This document shows positions 49,990-58,690 of a stretch of DNA of 64,000 nucleotides, piece after piece (positions within the stretch are counted from its first letter, which is position 1; each line of letters opens with the position of its first letter). The translations under genes were made by a program, and so were the position numbers. Source of the stretch: Planctomycetaceae bacterium (GTDB lineage: Bacteria > Planctomycetota > Planctomycetia > Pirellulales > Pirellulaceae); the NCBI GenBank assembly GCA_012729315.1, contig JAAYDI010000183.1, forward strand, positions 1 through 64,000, read 5' to 3'. The notes under the pieces were generated by a model, which had not been told where the DNA came from, did not search any database, and saw only the letters and a list, made by a program, of their open reading frames with translations.

Positions 49990-51309
49990 ATGCCGATCGC
50001 TACACCGCGCCGCGTCGTCATCACGGGACTCGGTCTGATTAGTCCTCTGGGGAACACTGTCGAGTCATTCTGGGACGCGCTCACCACAGGGCGTTCCGGG
50101 GTCCGGGCTACGGAGACGCTGCCCGCCGATCTGCTGCAGATGCCCTGGGCGGCAGAGGCTCGCGAGTTCACCGGCGATATCGCCGACTTCGGTCCACTGG
50201 ACAAAGACCAGACGCGGGCGATCCGCAAGGGCATCAAGGTGATGTGCCGCGAGATCCAGATGGGGGTGGCAGCAGCCCAGCGTGCGTTGGCCGATGCCGG
50301 CCTGCGCGCCGGCGCGTTCGATGTGGAGCGGACGGGGGTCGTGTTCGGATGCGACTATGTGCTGTCTGGTCCGGACGAGTTCGTGGATGCGATGGCCAAC
50401 TGCCTGGACGACAAGCGGCAGTTCGATTTTCAGCGGTGGGCGAGGGAAGGTATCCCGCGAATCACCCCGCTGTGGCTGCTCAAGTATCTGCCGAACATGC
50501 CGGCCAGCCACATCGCGATCTACAACGATCTGCGGGGGCCCAGCAACTCGCTGACCATGCGTGAGGCCTCGTCCTTGCTGGCCCTTGCCGAGGCCAGCCG
50601 GCTGATAGCGCGGAGGGCAGCCGATGTGATTGTGGCGGGGGCCACGGGCACGCGTGTGCACCCGCTGCGGACGCTGCATGTGGTGTTGCAGGAGGAAATC
50701 GCCCGGACGGGTGACGATCCAAGCCGGGTGTGCCGGCCGTTCGACCTGCACCGCACGGGCATGGTGCTCGGTGAAGGAGCTGGTGCCGTGGTGCTCGAGT
50801 CGCTGGAAACAGCGCAGGCGCGCGGTGCGCAAATTCTGGCAGAGGTGGTCGGCAGCGGTTCGTCGGCGGCCATGGACACACACGGGGTGGGCGATTTGCG
50901 GGCCGCCATTCGCAGCGCCCTGCGCCAGACGCTCCGCAGCGCGGGCATGGATCCGGCGGATGTCGGTCACGTCCATGCCCACGGCCTTTCCACCCGCCGA
51001 TCGGATGCGGCCGAGTCCCAGGCCATCCAGGAAGTCCTGGGAGCGAGATCAACCCCCGTTCCGGTCACGGCCGCCAAGAGCTATCTGGGAAACCCCGGAG
51101 CTGCCGGGGGCGTCATCGAGCTGATCGCCAGCGTCCTCGCGCTGCAGCACAACCGGCTGTTCCCCGTGCTCAACTACGAAACCCCCGACCCGCAGTGCCC
51201 GGTCCATGTGGTCGCCTCGGCCGACGTCCCGCCGGGCGATGCATTCCTATCGATCAGCGTGACCCCAACTGGACAGGCCAGTTCGTTGGCCGTTCGGCGA
51301 TTCATCTGA
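49990..51309 (+). CDS. Ketosynthase-fold protein with substituted active site
   Basis: A 439-residue thiolase-fold protein of the FabF/KAS II type: VVITGLGLISPLGNTVESFW at the start, GEGAGAVVLESLETAQARGA in the middle, then HAHGLSTRRSDAAES with the first catalytic His (H331). The position of the active-site Cys (TACATS in FabF) reads MREASS, so Cys is Glu192. The second catalytic His (KSxxGH) reads KSYLGN, so His is Asn368. It therefore should not condense acyl chains by the usual chemistry and resembles chain-length-factor-like partners. No acyl carrier protein or active ketosynthase is next to it. Family and substitutions are direct observations; partner role is inference. Confidence 0.88.
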   Translation: MPIATPRRVVITGLGLISPLGNTVESFWDALTTGRSGVRATETLPADLLQMPWAAEAREFTGDIADFGPLDKDQTRAIRKGIKVMCREIQMGVAAAQRALADAGLRAGAFDVERTGVVFGCDYVLSGPDEFVDAMANCLDDKRQFDFQRWAREGIPRITPLWLLKYLPNMPASHIAIYNDLRGPSNSLTMREASSLLALAEASRLIARRAADVIVAGATGTRVHPLRTLHVVLQEEIARTGDDPSRVCRPFDLHRTGMVLGEGAGAVVLESLETAQARGAQILAEVVGSGSSAAMDTHGVGDLRAAIRSALRQTLRSAGMDPADVGHVHAHGLSTRRSDAAESQAIQEVLGARSTPVPVTAAKSYLGNPGAAGGVIELIASVLALQHNRLFPVLNYETPDPQCPVHVVASADVPPGDAFLSISVTPTGQASSLAVRRFI

Positions 51310-51318
51310 CACCGCAGC

Positions 51319-51347
51319 TTGACACCTTTGAGGGATACTTGTATCCT
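51319..51347 (+). promoter_or_regulatory. Sigma70-like promoter of the ABC ATPase gene
   Basis: TTGACA (51319-51324) and TATCCT (51342-51347) with a 17-base spacer. The transcript would start near 51354, giving a leader of about 115 bases before the start codon at 51470. Confidence 0.6.
51333..51346. promoter_or_regulatory. Palindromic operator candidate overlapping the -10
   Basis: GGATACTTGTATCC is a 14-base dyad (six-base arms, two-base centre) placed over the -10 element of the promoter above. A repressor bound there would block RNA polymerase. Confidence 0.4.
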
Positions 51348-51469
51348 AGCGGCACTAATTATCACACTAAGTTGTGATGTTAGAAGGTGTTTGAACGATT
51401 GTCCGTCGCAGCACCCGCTCCCCTCCGGAGTGGGTCGTTTTCTTGACGCTCCGCGTGGGACTATCGGAC

Positions 51470-52759
51470 ATGGCCGAGTTGGTATTGCAGGGCGTGTCCA
51501 AGATGTTCGGCGGGTCGGTGATCGCGGTCCAGGACTTGAATCTGGAGGTTCGAGATCAGGAACTGGTCGTGTTGGTCGGTCCCAGCGGTTGCGGCAAGAC
51601 GACGACGCTGCGGCTGATCGCCGGTCTCGAACGTCCCGATCAGGGTATGATCTGGATAGACGGCCGGCCGGTGAATCGGGTGGCACCGCGAGATCGTAAC
51701 ATTGCCATGGTGTTCCAGCACAGTGTCTTGTACCCGCACATGACGGTGTTCAAGAACATGGCGGTAGGACTGACGTGGCGCGGCGATGGTGACAGGATCC
51801 GGCGTGGCTGGATGCGTTGGCGGCAGCCGGCGGCAGCCGAGCGGCGGGCGGCCCAGCGGCGGGCGATTGCCCGGCAGGTGCAGGAGGCGGCGCGGGTCCT
51901 CGGCATCGAGCACCTGTTGGAACGGTGGCCTCGGCAGTTGTCCGGGGGCGAGTGCCAACGAGTTGCTTTGGGCCGAGCCATCGTCCGCCAACCGGCGGCG
52001 TTTTTGTTGGACGAACCGTTATCACATCTCGACGCCCAGTTACGGGTCGAGATGCGACGTGAGATCAGACGTTTGCGTCAGCGTGTACGAGGTTGCCTGG
52101 TGTACGTCACGCACGACCAGGCGGAAGCGTTGGCGCTGGGCGACCGAGTTGTAGTAATGCATCGCGGGCGGATTCAGCAGACGGGACCGCCGCGGGAGGT
52201 GTACGACCAACCTGCCAACGTGTTCGTGGCCGGGTTCCTCGGCGCACCGGGCATGAACCTGTTGCCCGGCCGCTGGATGGACACGGGGGACCGCCCCTGC
52301 TTTGCCAGTGGCGGCCTGAGAGTGTCGCTGCCGGCGAGCGTCTGGGGGTGTCGCCCGGCGCGGGAGGACGGCGGCGTGACGCTGGGCATCCGCCCCGAAC
52401 ACCTTTGGCTGGAAGTGAGAAACGAGGTGAGAAACGACGGTTCAGGACGTGCCGGCGTCGACCGGACCGCGCAGGTGGTGGGATCCGGTCGCGTGGTCAT
52501 GACCGAACTGTGCGGCCCGATGGTCCTGGCCACGGTGGCTGTGGACGGTGGGCTCGACTGCGACGGATCTTGCCGTGGTCGAACCACCAGTGGCTCAGCG
52601 CAGCGGCCGGAAATAGTGGTGGCGCTGTCACCAGGACAGACGGTGGAGGCAGGACACGAGGTCTCGGTGGGATTGGACTCATCGCGGATCCAATTGTTTG
52701 ATGCACGCACAGGTGCGAACCTGCGGGCGATGCGTCCCAGGGACAAAAAACCGGAGTGA
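51470..52759 (+). CDS. ABC transporter ATPase, MalK/UgpC type, orphan
   Basis: A 429-residue ATPase: Walker A GPSGCGKTT, Q-loop FQHSVLYPHM, signature LSGGECQRVALGRA, Walker B FLLDEPLSHLD and H-loop VTHDQAEAL. An Arg/Trp-rich insertion (WMRWRQPAAAERRAAQRRA) lies between the Q-loop and signature. The C-terminal 150 residues are a TOBE-like domain with LGIRPEHLWLEV. It should energise sugar or glycerol-phosphate import, but no permease or binding protein is nearby, so it must serve distant transporters. It starts at the ATG 51470. Confidence 0.9.
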   Translation: MAELVLQGVSKMFGGSVIAVQDLNLEVRDQELVVLVGPSGCGKTTTLRLIAGLERPDQGMIWIDGRPVNRVAPRDRNIAMVFQHSVLYPHMTVFKNMAVGLTWRGDGDRIRRGWMRWRQPAAAERRAAQRRAIARQVQEAARVLGIEHLLERWPRQLSGGECQRVALGRAIVRQPAAFLLDEPLSHLDAQLRVEMRREIRRLRQRVRGCLVYVTHDQAEALALGDRVVVMHRGRIQQTGPPREVYDQPANVFVAGFLGAPGMNLLPGRWMDTGDRPCFASGGLRVSLPASVWGCRPAREDGGVTLGIRPEHLWLEVRNEVRNDGSGRAGVDRTAQVVGSGRVVMTELCGPMVLATVAVDGGLDCDGSCRGRTTSGSAQRPEIVVALSPGQTVEAGHEVSVGLDSSRIQLFDARTGANLRAMRPRDKKPE

Positions 52760-52804
52760 CGGTCCAGGGTGGGCGGCGAGCCCCATACAGAAAACTAGGT
52801 CACC

Positions 52805-54139
52805 ATGAATCCAAGTGAGTTGTTGCGCATCGTCGACTCGTTGCACCGGGACAAGAACATCGACCCGGAGATCGTTTTCCAGGCCATCGAAGCGGCGCTG
52901 GTGACCGCGGCGAGGCGGCAGTATGGCGAGGAATCGAACATCGTCGTGCGGATCGCCCGTGAAAACGGCGCGATCGATGCGTCGTGCAATGGCGAGCCGC
53001 TGGATATCGGCCGGATCGGGGCTCAGACGGCCAAGCAGGTGATCATCCAGAAGATCCGCGAAGCCGAGCGCGACGCGTTGATCGAAGAGTACCAGGAACA
53101 GATCGGTCAGATGGTCTCCGGCGTGATCCAACGATCGGAGGGGGGGGCGGCCACGGTGTCGCTCGGCAGCGTCGAGGCCATCCTGCCGCGGAGCGAACAG
53201 ATCCCGGGCGAGTCGCACCATCCGAACGAACGAATCCGCGCCGTGATCTTCGAGGTCAAGCCGCAGGGCACTCGCGTCAAGGTGGTGCTCAGCCGCACCC
53301 GCCCGCAACTGGTACAGCGCCTGTTCGAACAGGAGATCCCCGAGATCGCCGAAGGGGTCATCAAGATCAACGCCATGGCGCGCGAGCCGGGCTACCGCAG
53401 CAAAGTGGCGGTCAGCAGCAGCGATCAGCGGGTGGACTGCGTGGGGGCCTGTGTCGGCGTCCGTGGCAACCGCATCAAGAACATCGTCGATGAACTGGCC
53501 GGGGAACGGATCGACATCGTGCGGTGGAGCGACGACCCGGAAGTACTGATTCCCAATGCGCTCCAGCCGGCCGAGGTCGACCAGGTGCTGCTGTGCGACA
53601 TGATCGGCCGAGCCATCGTGCTGGTGCGCGAGGACCAGTTGTCGCTGGCCATCGGCCGGCGGGGGCAGAACGTGCGGCTGGCCAGCAAACTGTGCGGCTG
53701 GGACATCGAGATAATGACGGCCGAGGAACTCGAAGAGCAGATCGAGCGGGCCGTGGGCGGCTTCAGCAAACTGGAAGGGGTCAACGAAGAGTTGGCGCAA
53801 GCCCTGGTAGAACAGGGTTATTTGTCTTACGATGATCTGTCCGTCATCGAACCAGACGCGCTGATGGAAATGGGCGGCCTGACGGCGGAGCAGATGGACC
53901 GGATCGTGGAGCAGGCCGAACAGTGGGCGGAAGAGGCTGAGCAGGCGGCGGCGGTCGAGCGGCGGCGGCAACGCGAATTGCAGGTCTCCGAGGAGAATGC
54001 GGCACCCGGGGTCGCGTCGCCTGAGGAGGACGAGACGTCCCCCGCCCAGACGCTGCCGGAGTCCGTTCCGGGCGACACGGAGCTACATCGCAGCGAGAAT
54101 CCGGCTGCCGGGTCCGGCGCCGACGTCGCGCCGGGCTAG
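52805..54139 (+). CDS. nusA: Transcription termination/antitermination protein NusA
   Basis: A 444-residue RNA polymerase-binding protein. Domains: N-terminal ([20 protein letters not shown]), S1 ([18 protein letters not shown]), two KH domains ([20 protein letters not shown] and [19 protein letters not shown]), then a helix-hairpin-helix segment and an acidic C-terminal tail from about 375. It starts the nusA-infB-rbfA translation/transcription cluster and lies 45 bases after the ABC ATPase. Confidence 0.96.
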   Translation: MNPSELLRIVDSLHRDKNIDPEIVFQAIEAALVTAARRQYGEESNIVVRIARENGAIDASCNGEPLDIGRIGAQTAKQVIIQKIREAERDALIEEYQEQIGQMVSGVIQRSEGGAATVSLGSVEAILPRSEQIPGESHHPNERIRAVIFEVKPQGTRVKVVLSRTRPQLVQRLFEQEIPEIAEGVIKINAMAREPGYRSKVAVSSSDQRVDCVGACVGVRGNRIKNIVDELAGERIDIVRWSDDPEVLIPNALQPAEVDQVLLCDMIGRAIVLVREDQLSLAIGRRGQNVRLASKLCGWDIEIMTAEELEEQIERAVGGFSKLEGVNEELAQALVEQGYLSYDDLSVIEPDALMEMGGLTAEQMDRIVEQAEQWAEEAEQAAAVERRRQRELQVSEENAAPGVASPEEDETSPAQTLPESVPGDTELHRSENPAAGSGADVAPG

Positions 54140-54262
54140 GATGACGGGCGCGGGGAGTTTGGGAGATAGGAGAACGCGGACATGAGATGAGCTGGTGGTT
54201 ACGGTCGTGCGAGCGATGAAAAACTCAGCCTCAGTTCGCTCGCTCATCACAGGAGGGCGCAC

Positions 54263-57211
54263 GTGCCCATTCGTATTTACGCGTTAGCAAAAGAGCTGCA
54301 AATCGACAGCAAGGAGCTAGTGGATATCTGCACGAAGGCGGGTATCTCGGGCAAAGGTTCTGCGCTGGCCAGTCTCAACGACGATGAAGTGGTCAAGATC
54401 AAGGCGTTCCTGGCCAGCTCCAGCCCGGCGCAAGCGGGTGGCAGCATGAGCGACGCGGGCCGCGCCAGCACCGGGATCAAGGTCGGCCGCGGCGGTGGAC
54501 TGTTCCAGCGGCATCGCGTGGGAGACGCCCCTGCGCCGGCAGCGCCGTTCAAACGCGAGGACTACATCAGTCCCAGCGGCCTGGGCGGTAAGATCAAGGT
54601 CATCACGACCCGCCGCGCCACACCGAAGCAGCCGTCGGCAGTACCGGAACCGGCGACGGAACTGCCCTCCCCGGCCCAGCCGCCTGCCGTGCCCTCTGAC
54701 GCGCCCCCCGCGGTTCCCCCCGTGGTTCCCTCTGAGAGCGAGCCGGCCGCGCCCGCAGCTCCGGCGCCGGCTCCGACTGAGATCGCCGCCGAGACGCCCG
54801 CTGTAACACCACCGCCAACCGCGATCCAGCGCGAGCCACCTTTGCTACGCCCCTTCGAACGCGCCGACTCCAGTTCCATCAAGATCATTGGCGGACCGAA
54901 GAAACGAGCCGCCGGCGGCGAACGGAAACCCAGACGTCGCACGCCCGTGATCAATGTGGCACCGGCACCGATGCCGGAGGCCAAACAGCCATCCCTGACG
55001 GCGAAGCCGGACGAGCCCAAGACGCAGAAGCCCGAACTCCGACTGCCCAAGGAGGCGATGACGATCCGCAAGGGTCAGCGGCGTCCTCCGCTCGAACACC
55101 TGACCGAAAAGAAGCCGAAAAAGGAATCCAAACGGCCATCGCACACGCCCGCATTCGACGACGACAGCGAGGGGGCGGCAGCGCGGCGGGGCGGATCCGG
55201 CATTGGCGCCCGGCGCGGCGGCAAAGCCGACAAGCAGCTGGAACCGTCGGACGCCGGGATGGTCGGCATGGCCAGTGCCCGAGCCGATCGCAAGGCGCGG
55301 CGGGCGACCCGCAAAGTCAAGTCCACTACCATGATCAACCCGCGGGAGATGGAAGTCCAGGCACCGCGCAAGCGCAGGACGCTGATCCACAAGGGTACCA
55401 ACACCGCCGCTCCTCGGAAAGGAAAAGTCGCTCTGGAACTTCCCTGTACTGTCCGCAGTTTCTCGGAGGCCACCGGTGTGAGCGCCATACAGGTCCAGAA
55501 GGTGCTCATGGGCATGGGACTCATGCTCACGATCAACTCCGTGATCAATGACGAATATGTCGAAGTGCTGGCCGCCGAGCTGGGTGTGGATCTGGAGTTC
55601 AAAGCACAAGAGACGCTGGAAGACGCGTTGATCACCAAGATCCACGAGACTACAGACGCGTCCGAAGAACTCCAGCCGCGTCCCCCGGTCGTCACGTTCC
55701 TCGGACACGTCGACCACGGCAAGACCTCTTTGCTCGACTACCTGATCGGCACCAATGTGGTCGCCGGCGAGGCTGGAGGGATCACGCAGCACATCCGCGC
55801 CTACCAGATCAAGAAGGGGGACCGCGCGATCGCCTTTGTCGACACCCCGGGACACGAAGCCTTTACGGAAATGCGTGCCCGCGGAGCACAGGTGACCGAC
55901 ATCGCCGTGCTGGTCATCGCGGCGGATGACGGCATCATGCCGCAGACGGAAGAGGCGATCAGTCACGCCAAGGCGGCCGAAATCCCCATCGTCGTGGCCC
56001 TCAACAAGATCGATCTCCCGGGGACCGACACCACCCGCATTCTCACGCAGATGACCGAACACGGGCTGACGCCCAGCCAGTGGGGCGGCGAGACGGAAGT
56101 CGTGCCGACCAGCGCGCTGACGGGACAAGGGATGGACGAACTGCTCGAGACGATCCTGACGATCGCCGACATGAACGAGTACCAGGCCAATCCGAACCGC
56201 CCGGCGCTGGGTTCGTGCCTGGAGGCGGAGCAGGAAGGGGGGCGCGGCGTGATCGCCAAGCTGATCGTCAAGAACGGCACGCTGCGGGTCGGGGACGTGG
56301 TCCTCTGCGGCTCCGCCTTCGGCCGTGTGAAAGCGATGTACGACACGCTCCGCCGAGGCGTCCGCGTCAAGGCGGCCGGGCCGTCCATGCCGGTCAATGT
56401 CACCGGTTTCGACGCGGCGCCGGAAGCCGGTGACCCGTTCTATGTGCTGCCGGATATCGCGCAAGCGCGGGCCATTGCCGACCAGCGCCATTCGCAGTCC
56501 CGCCAGCGGTCGCTGGCCGGCACGTCGGTCAAGGTGTCGTTCGACGAGTTCCAGCGGCGGCTGGCGGCCGGGCGGCTGAGCGACGCGACAGAAGAACGCG
56601 TGCTGCTGAACCTGATCATCCGCGCCGACGTGCGGGGCTCGATCGAAGCCATCCAGAAGGAACTCGGCAAGCTGGAGCATCCGGAGGTGCAGATCAAGGT
56701 GCTGCAGGCATCCGTCGGCGGCGTCACCGTGGCAGACGTCACGCTGGCCCATGCCTCGCAGGCCGTCATCATCGGTTTCAACGTGATCCCGGACGAGGCG
56801 GCCCGCACAATGGCCGAGGAACGACAGGTCGAGATCCGCCGCTACGACGTCATCTACAAGGTGACCGACGACATCCGAGCGCTGCTGGAAGGGAAGCTCA
56901 AACCCGAAGAGAAGATCGTCGAACTCGGCCAGGCGCTGGTCAAGCAGGTCTTCGCCATCAGCCGCGTCGGGGCCATCGCCGGATGCTACGTGGTGCGCGG
57001 CGCCATCGAACGCGGCTGCCGCATCCGCGTCAACCGCGACGGCCGCACGATCGGCGACTACGAACTGGAGTCGCTGCGGCGGGAGAAGGACGACGTGAAG
57101 GAAGTAAGCCGCGGCCTGGAATGCGGCATCAAACTGTCCGGCTTCAATGACGTCAAAAAGGACGACGTGCTGGAAGCGTACAAGATCGAGGAAGTGGCCC
57201 GAACACTGTAA
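54263..57211 (+). CDS. infB: Translation initiation factor IF-2
   Basis: A 982-residue GTPase that brings initiator tRNA to the ribosome. The start is GTG at 54263, with AGGAGG seven bases upstream. Residues 1-50 are the IF2N helical domain; 60-400 are a Pro/Ala/Lys/Arg-rich low-complexity linker, longer than in E. coli. The G domain has [19 protein letters not shown] and NKIDLP. Domains II to IV follow, ending EEVARTL. It lies 123 bases after nusA. Confidence 0.97.
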   Translation: MPIRIYALAKELQIDSKELVDICTKAGISGKGSALASLNDDEVVKIKAFLASSSPAQAGGSMSDAGRASTGIKVGRGGGLFQRHRVGDAPAPAAPFKREDYISPSGLGGKIKVITTRRATPKQPSAVPEPATELPSPAQPPAVPSDAPPAVPPVVPSESEPAAPAAPAPAPTEIAAETPAVTPPPTAIQREPPLLRPFERADSSSIKIIGGPKKRAAGGERKPRRRTPVINVAPAPMPEAKQPSLTAKPDEPKTQKPELRLPKEAMTIRKGQRRPPLEHLTEKKPKKESKRPSHTPAFDDDSEGAAARRGGSGIGARRGGKADKQLEPSDAGMVGMASARADRKARRATRKVKSTTMINPREMEVQAPRKRRTLIHKGTNTAAPRKGKVALELPCTVRSFSEATGVSAIQVQKVLMGMGLMLTINSVINDEYVEVLAAELGVDLEFKAQETLEDALITKIHETTDASEELQPRPPVVTFLGHVDHGKTSLLDYLIGTNVVAGEAGGITQHIRAYQIKKGDRAIAFVDTPGHEAFTEMRARGAQVTDIAVLVIAADDGIMPQTEEAISHAKAAEIPIVVALNKIDLPGTDTTRILTQMTEHGLTPSQWGGETEVVPTSALTGQGMDELLETILTIADMNEYQANPNRPALGSCLEAEQEGGRGVIAKLIVKNGTLRVGDVVLCGSAFGRVKAMYDTLRRGVRVKAAGPSMPVNVTGFDAAPEAGDPFYVLPDIAQARAIADQRHSQSRQRSLAGTSVKVSFDEFQRRLAAGRLSDATEERVLLNLIIRADVRGSIEAIQKELGKLEHPEVQIKVLQASVGGVTVADVTLAHASQAVIIGFNVIPDEAARTMAEERQVEIRRYDVIYKVTDDIRALLEGKLKPEEKIVELGQALVKQVFAISRVGAIAGCYVVRGAIERGCRIRVNRDGRTIGDYELESLRREKDDVKEVSRGLECGIKLSGFNDVKKDDVLEAYKIEEVARTL

Positions 57212-57284
57212 GTGGCCCGCGCCAGGCGCACCACCGCCTGCGAGATCTGTGAAACTCGCGAGCGTCCCCCCCAGCAATGTACCC

Positions 57285-57755
57285 ATGACATCACGACGCG
57301 TTCTCAAAGCTGCCGAGGCGATCCGGGAAGTGGTCAGCATGGCCATCCTGACCGAGCTGCGCGATCCGCGGATTGCCGACGTGACCGTCACGCTCGTCGA
57401 GGTTTCGCCCGACATGCGGCACGCCAAGATCCACGTCTCGGTGATGGGCGACGAGGCGAAACAGAAGCTCACCCTCCGCGGCCTGCAGAACGCCGCTGGT
57501 TTCCTGCAGCAGAAAATCGCCCGCCGTATCGACACCCGCTACACTCCCCGCGTGCGGTTCGTGCTCGATCAAGGTGTCAAACGCTCCATCGAAGTCTGCC
57601 GCATCCTGAACGAAGTGCTGCCGCGGCCGCCACTGGTCGACGAGGACGAGGACCTGTCCGATTCCGAGCTGGACGGAGTCGACACCGCCGAAACGCTCGA
57701 CGATCTCTGGAACAACCCGGATCCGCCCGAACACGATGCCAACGAGAGCCGTTGA
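57285..57755 (+). CDS. rbfA: Ribosome-binding factor A
   Basis: A 156-residue small-subunit maturation factor. The KH-like core runs from SRRVLKAAEAIREVVSMAI through LRDPRIADVTVTLVEVSPDM and YTPRVRFVLDQGVKRSIEV. The C-terminal 35 residues are acidic, a common extension. The start at 57285 is preferred to upstream in-frame codons because conserved sequence begins there. It is 73 bases after infB and 2 bases before the next gene. Confidence 0.94.
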   Translation: MTSRRVLKAAEAIREVVSMAILTELRDPRIADVTVTLVEVSPDMRHAKIHVSVMGDEAKQKLTLRGLQNAAGFLQQKIARRIDTRYTPRVRFVLDQGVKRSIEVCRILNEVLPRPPLVDEDEDLSDSELDGVDTAETLDDLWNNPDPPEHDANESR

Positions 57756-57757
57756 GT

Positions 57758-58660
57758 ATGAGCACCCCCAACCGCGCATCGAAAATCACCAAAATGCACA
57801 AGGTGCTGAAGAAGCACTACAAACCCTACGTTGTTGCCGATCGGCCCCTCCTCGAACACCTGCTGTACGCCTGCTGCCTGCAGGCCGCCACGCACGAGGC
57901 GGCGGATGAGGCCTTTGCCAAGCTGCAACAGGCATACTACGACTGGAACGAAGTCCGAGTCACCACGATTTCGGAACTGGCCGAAGTGATGAATTGCCTG
58001 CCACAGCCTGCCGAGACCGCGTCGCGACTCAAGCGGACTCTGCAATCGGTCTTCGAGGCCTACTACTCGTTCGACCTGGACGGGCTGAAGAAGGACAACA
58101 TCGGGAAGGCGGTCAAACAGCTGGAACGACTCAACGGCATCACCGACTTTACGCTGGCGTTCGTCGTCCAGAACGGCCTGGGTGGGCACGCGATTGCGGT
58201 GAGCGACGGGGCGTTTGAGGTCCTGCGTGTGCTCGGCATCGTGTCCGACGACGAAGTGGCCAAACGCCGCGTGCCGGGCTTGGAACGCGCGATCCCCAAG
58301 AGCAAAGGGGCCGAATTCGGTGCTCTGTTGCACCAGGCGGGCGCCGATTACGTGGCCGCCCCCTTCTCGTCACGGGTCCGGGCCGTGCTGCTGGAGATCG
58401 CCCCCGACGCTAAGCAGCGTTTCCCGAAACGGGTGGGCAAGAAGGGCACGGACGAGACCGCGCCAGCAGCGGCACCGCCAGAAAAAGACGCAGACAAGCC
58501 GCGGGAAGACGCCGACAAGAAAGACGAACCCAAGAAGCCCCCCCGAAAGAAAGCGGCATCCAAGCTCGAATCGGGCAAGAATAAGAAGAAGCAGCTCCCT
58601 GAGACTTCCAATCCCAAGAAGTCCCCCACCAAGAAGCTGTCGAAGCGGAAGCCGCGGTAG
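57758..58660 (+). CDS. Degenerate endonuclease III-fold protein with Lys-rich tail
   Basis: A 300-residue protein. Residues 15-200 follow the helix-hairpin-helix glycosylase fold of endonuclease III: HLLYACCLQAATHEAADEAF, VTTISELAEVMN, then LNGITDFTLAFVVQNGLGGH and AIAVSDGAFEVLRVLG. The catalytic Lys (LPGVGRKTA in Nth) is replaced (F131 at that place) and the catalytic Asp of VDTH is displaced (VSDG). No iron-sulfur Cys cluster follows. The C-terminal 75 residues are rich in Lys and Pro (KKDEPKKPPRKKAAS), like a histone-H1 tail. It likely binds DNA without glycosylase activity; this is inference. It starts 2 bases after rbfA. Confidence 0.8.
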   Translation: MSTPNRASKITKMHKVLKKHYKPYVVADRPLLEHLLYACCLQAATHEAADEAFAKLQQAYYDWNEVRVTTISELAEVMNCLPQPAETASRLKRTLQSVFEAYYSFDLDGLKKDNIGKAVKQLERLNGITDFTLAFVVQNGLGGHAIAVSDGAFEVLRVLGIVSDDEVAKRRVPGLERAIPKSKGAEFGALLHQAGADYVAAPFSSRVRAVLLEIAPDAKQRFPKRVGKKGTDETAPAAAPPEKDADKPREDADKKDEPKKPPRKKAASKLESGKNKKKQLPETSNPKKSPTKKLSKRKPR

Positions 58661-58690
58661 GTGGTTGGGCGGTTAAAATGGAGAACTGCC

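Noticed and set aside
54845-57535. 896-residue open frame antisense to infB
   Set aside because: Long antisense frames are expected at this GC content; the plus strand carries clear IF-2 motifs. The same applies to 47549-49684 and 58745-61090 on the minus strand.
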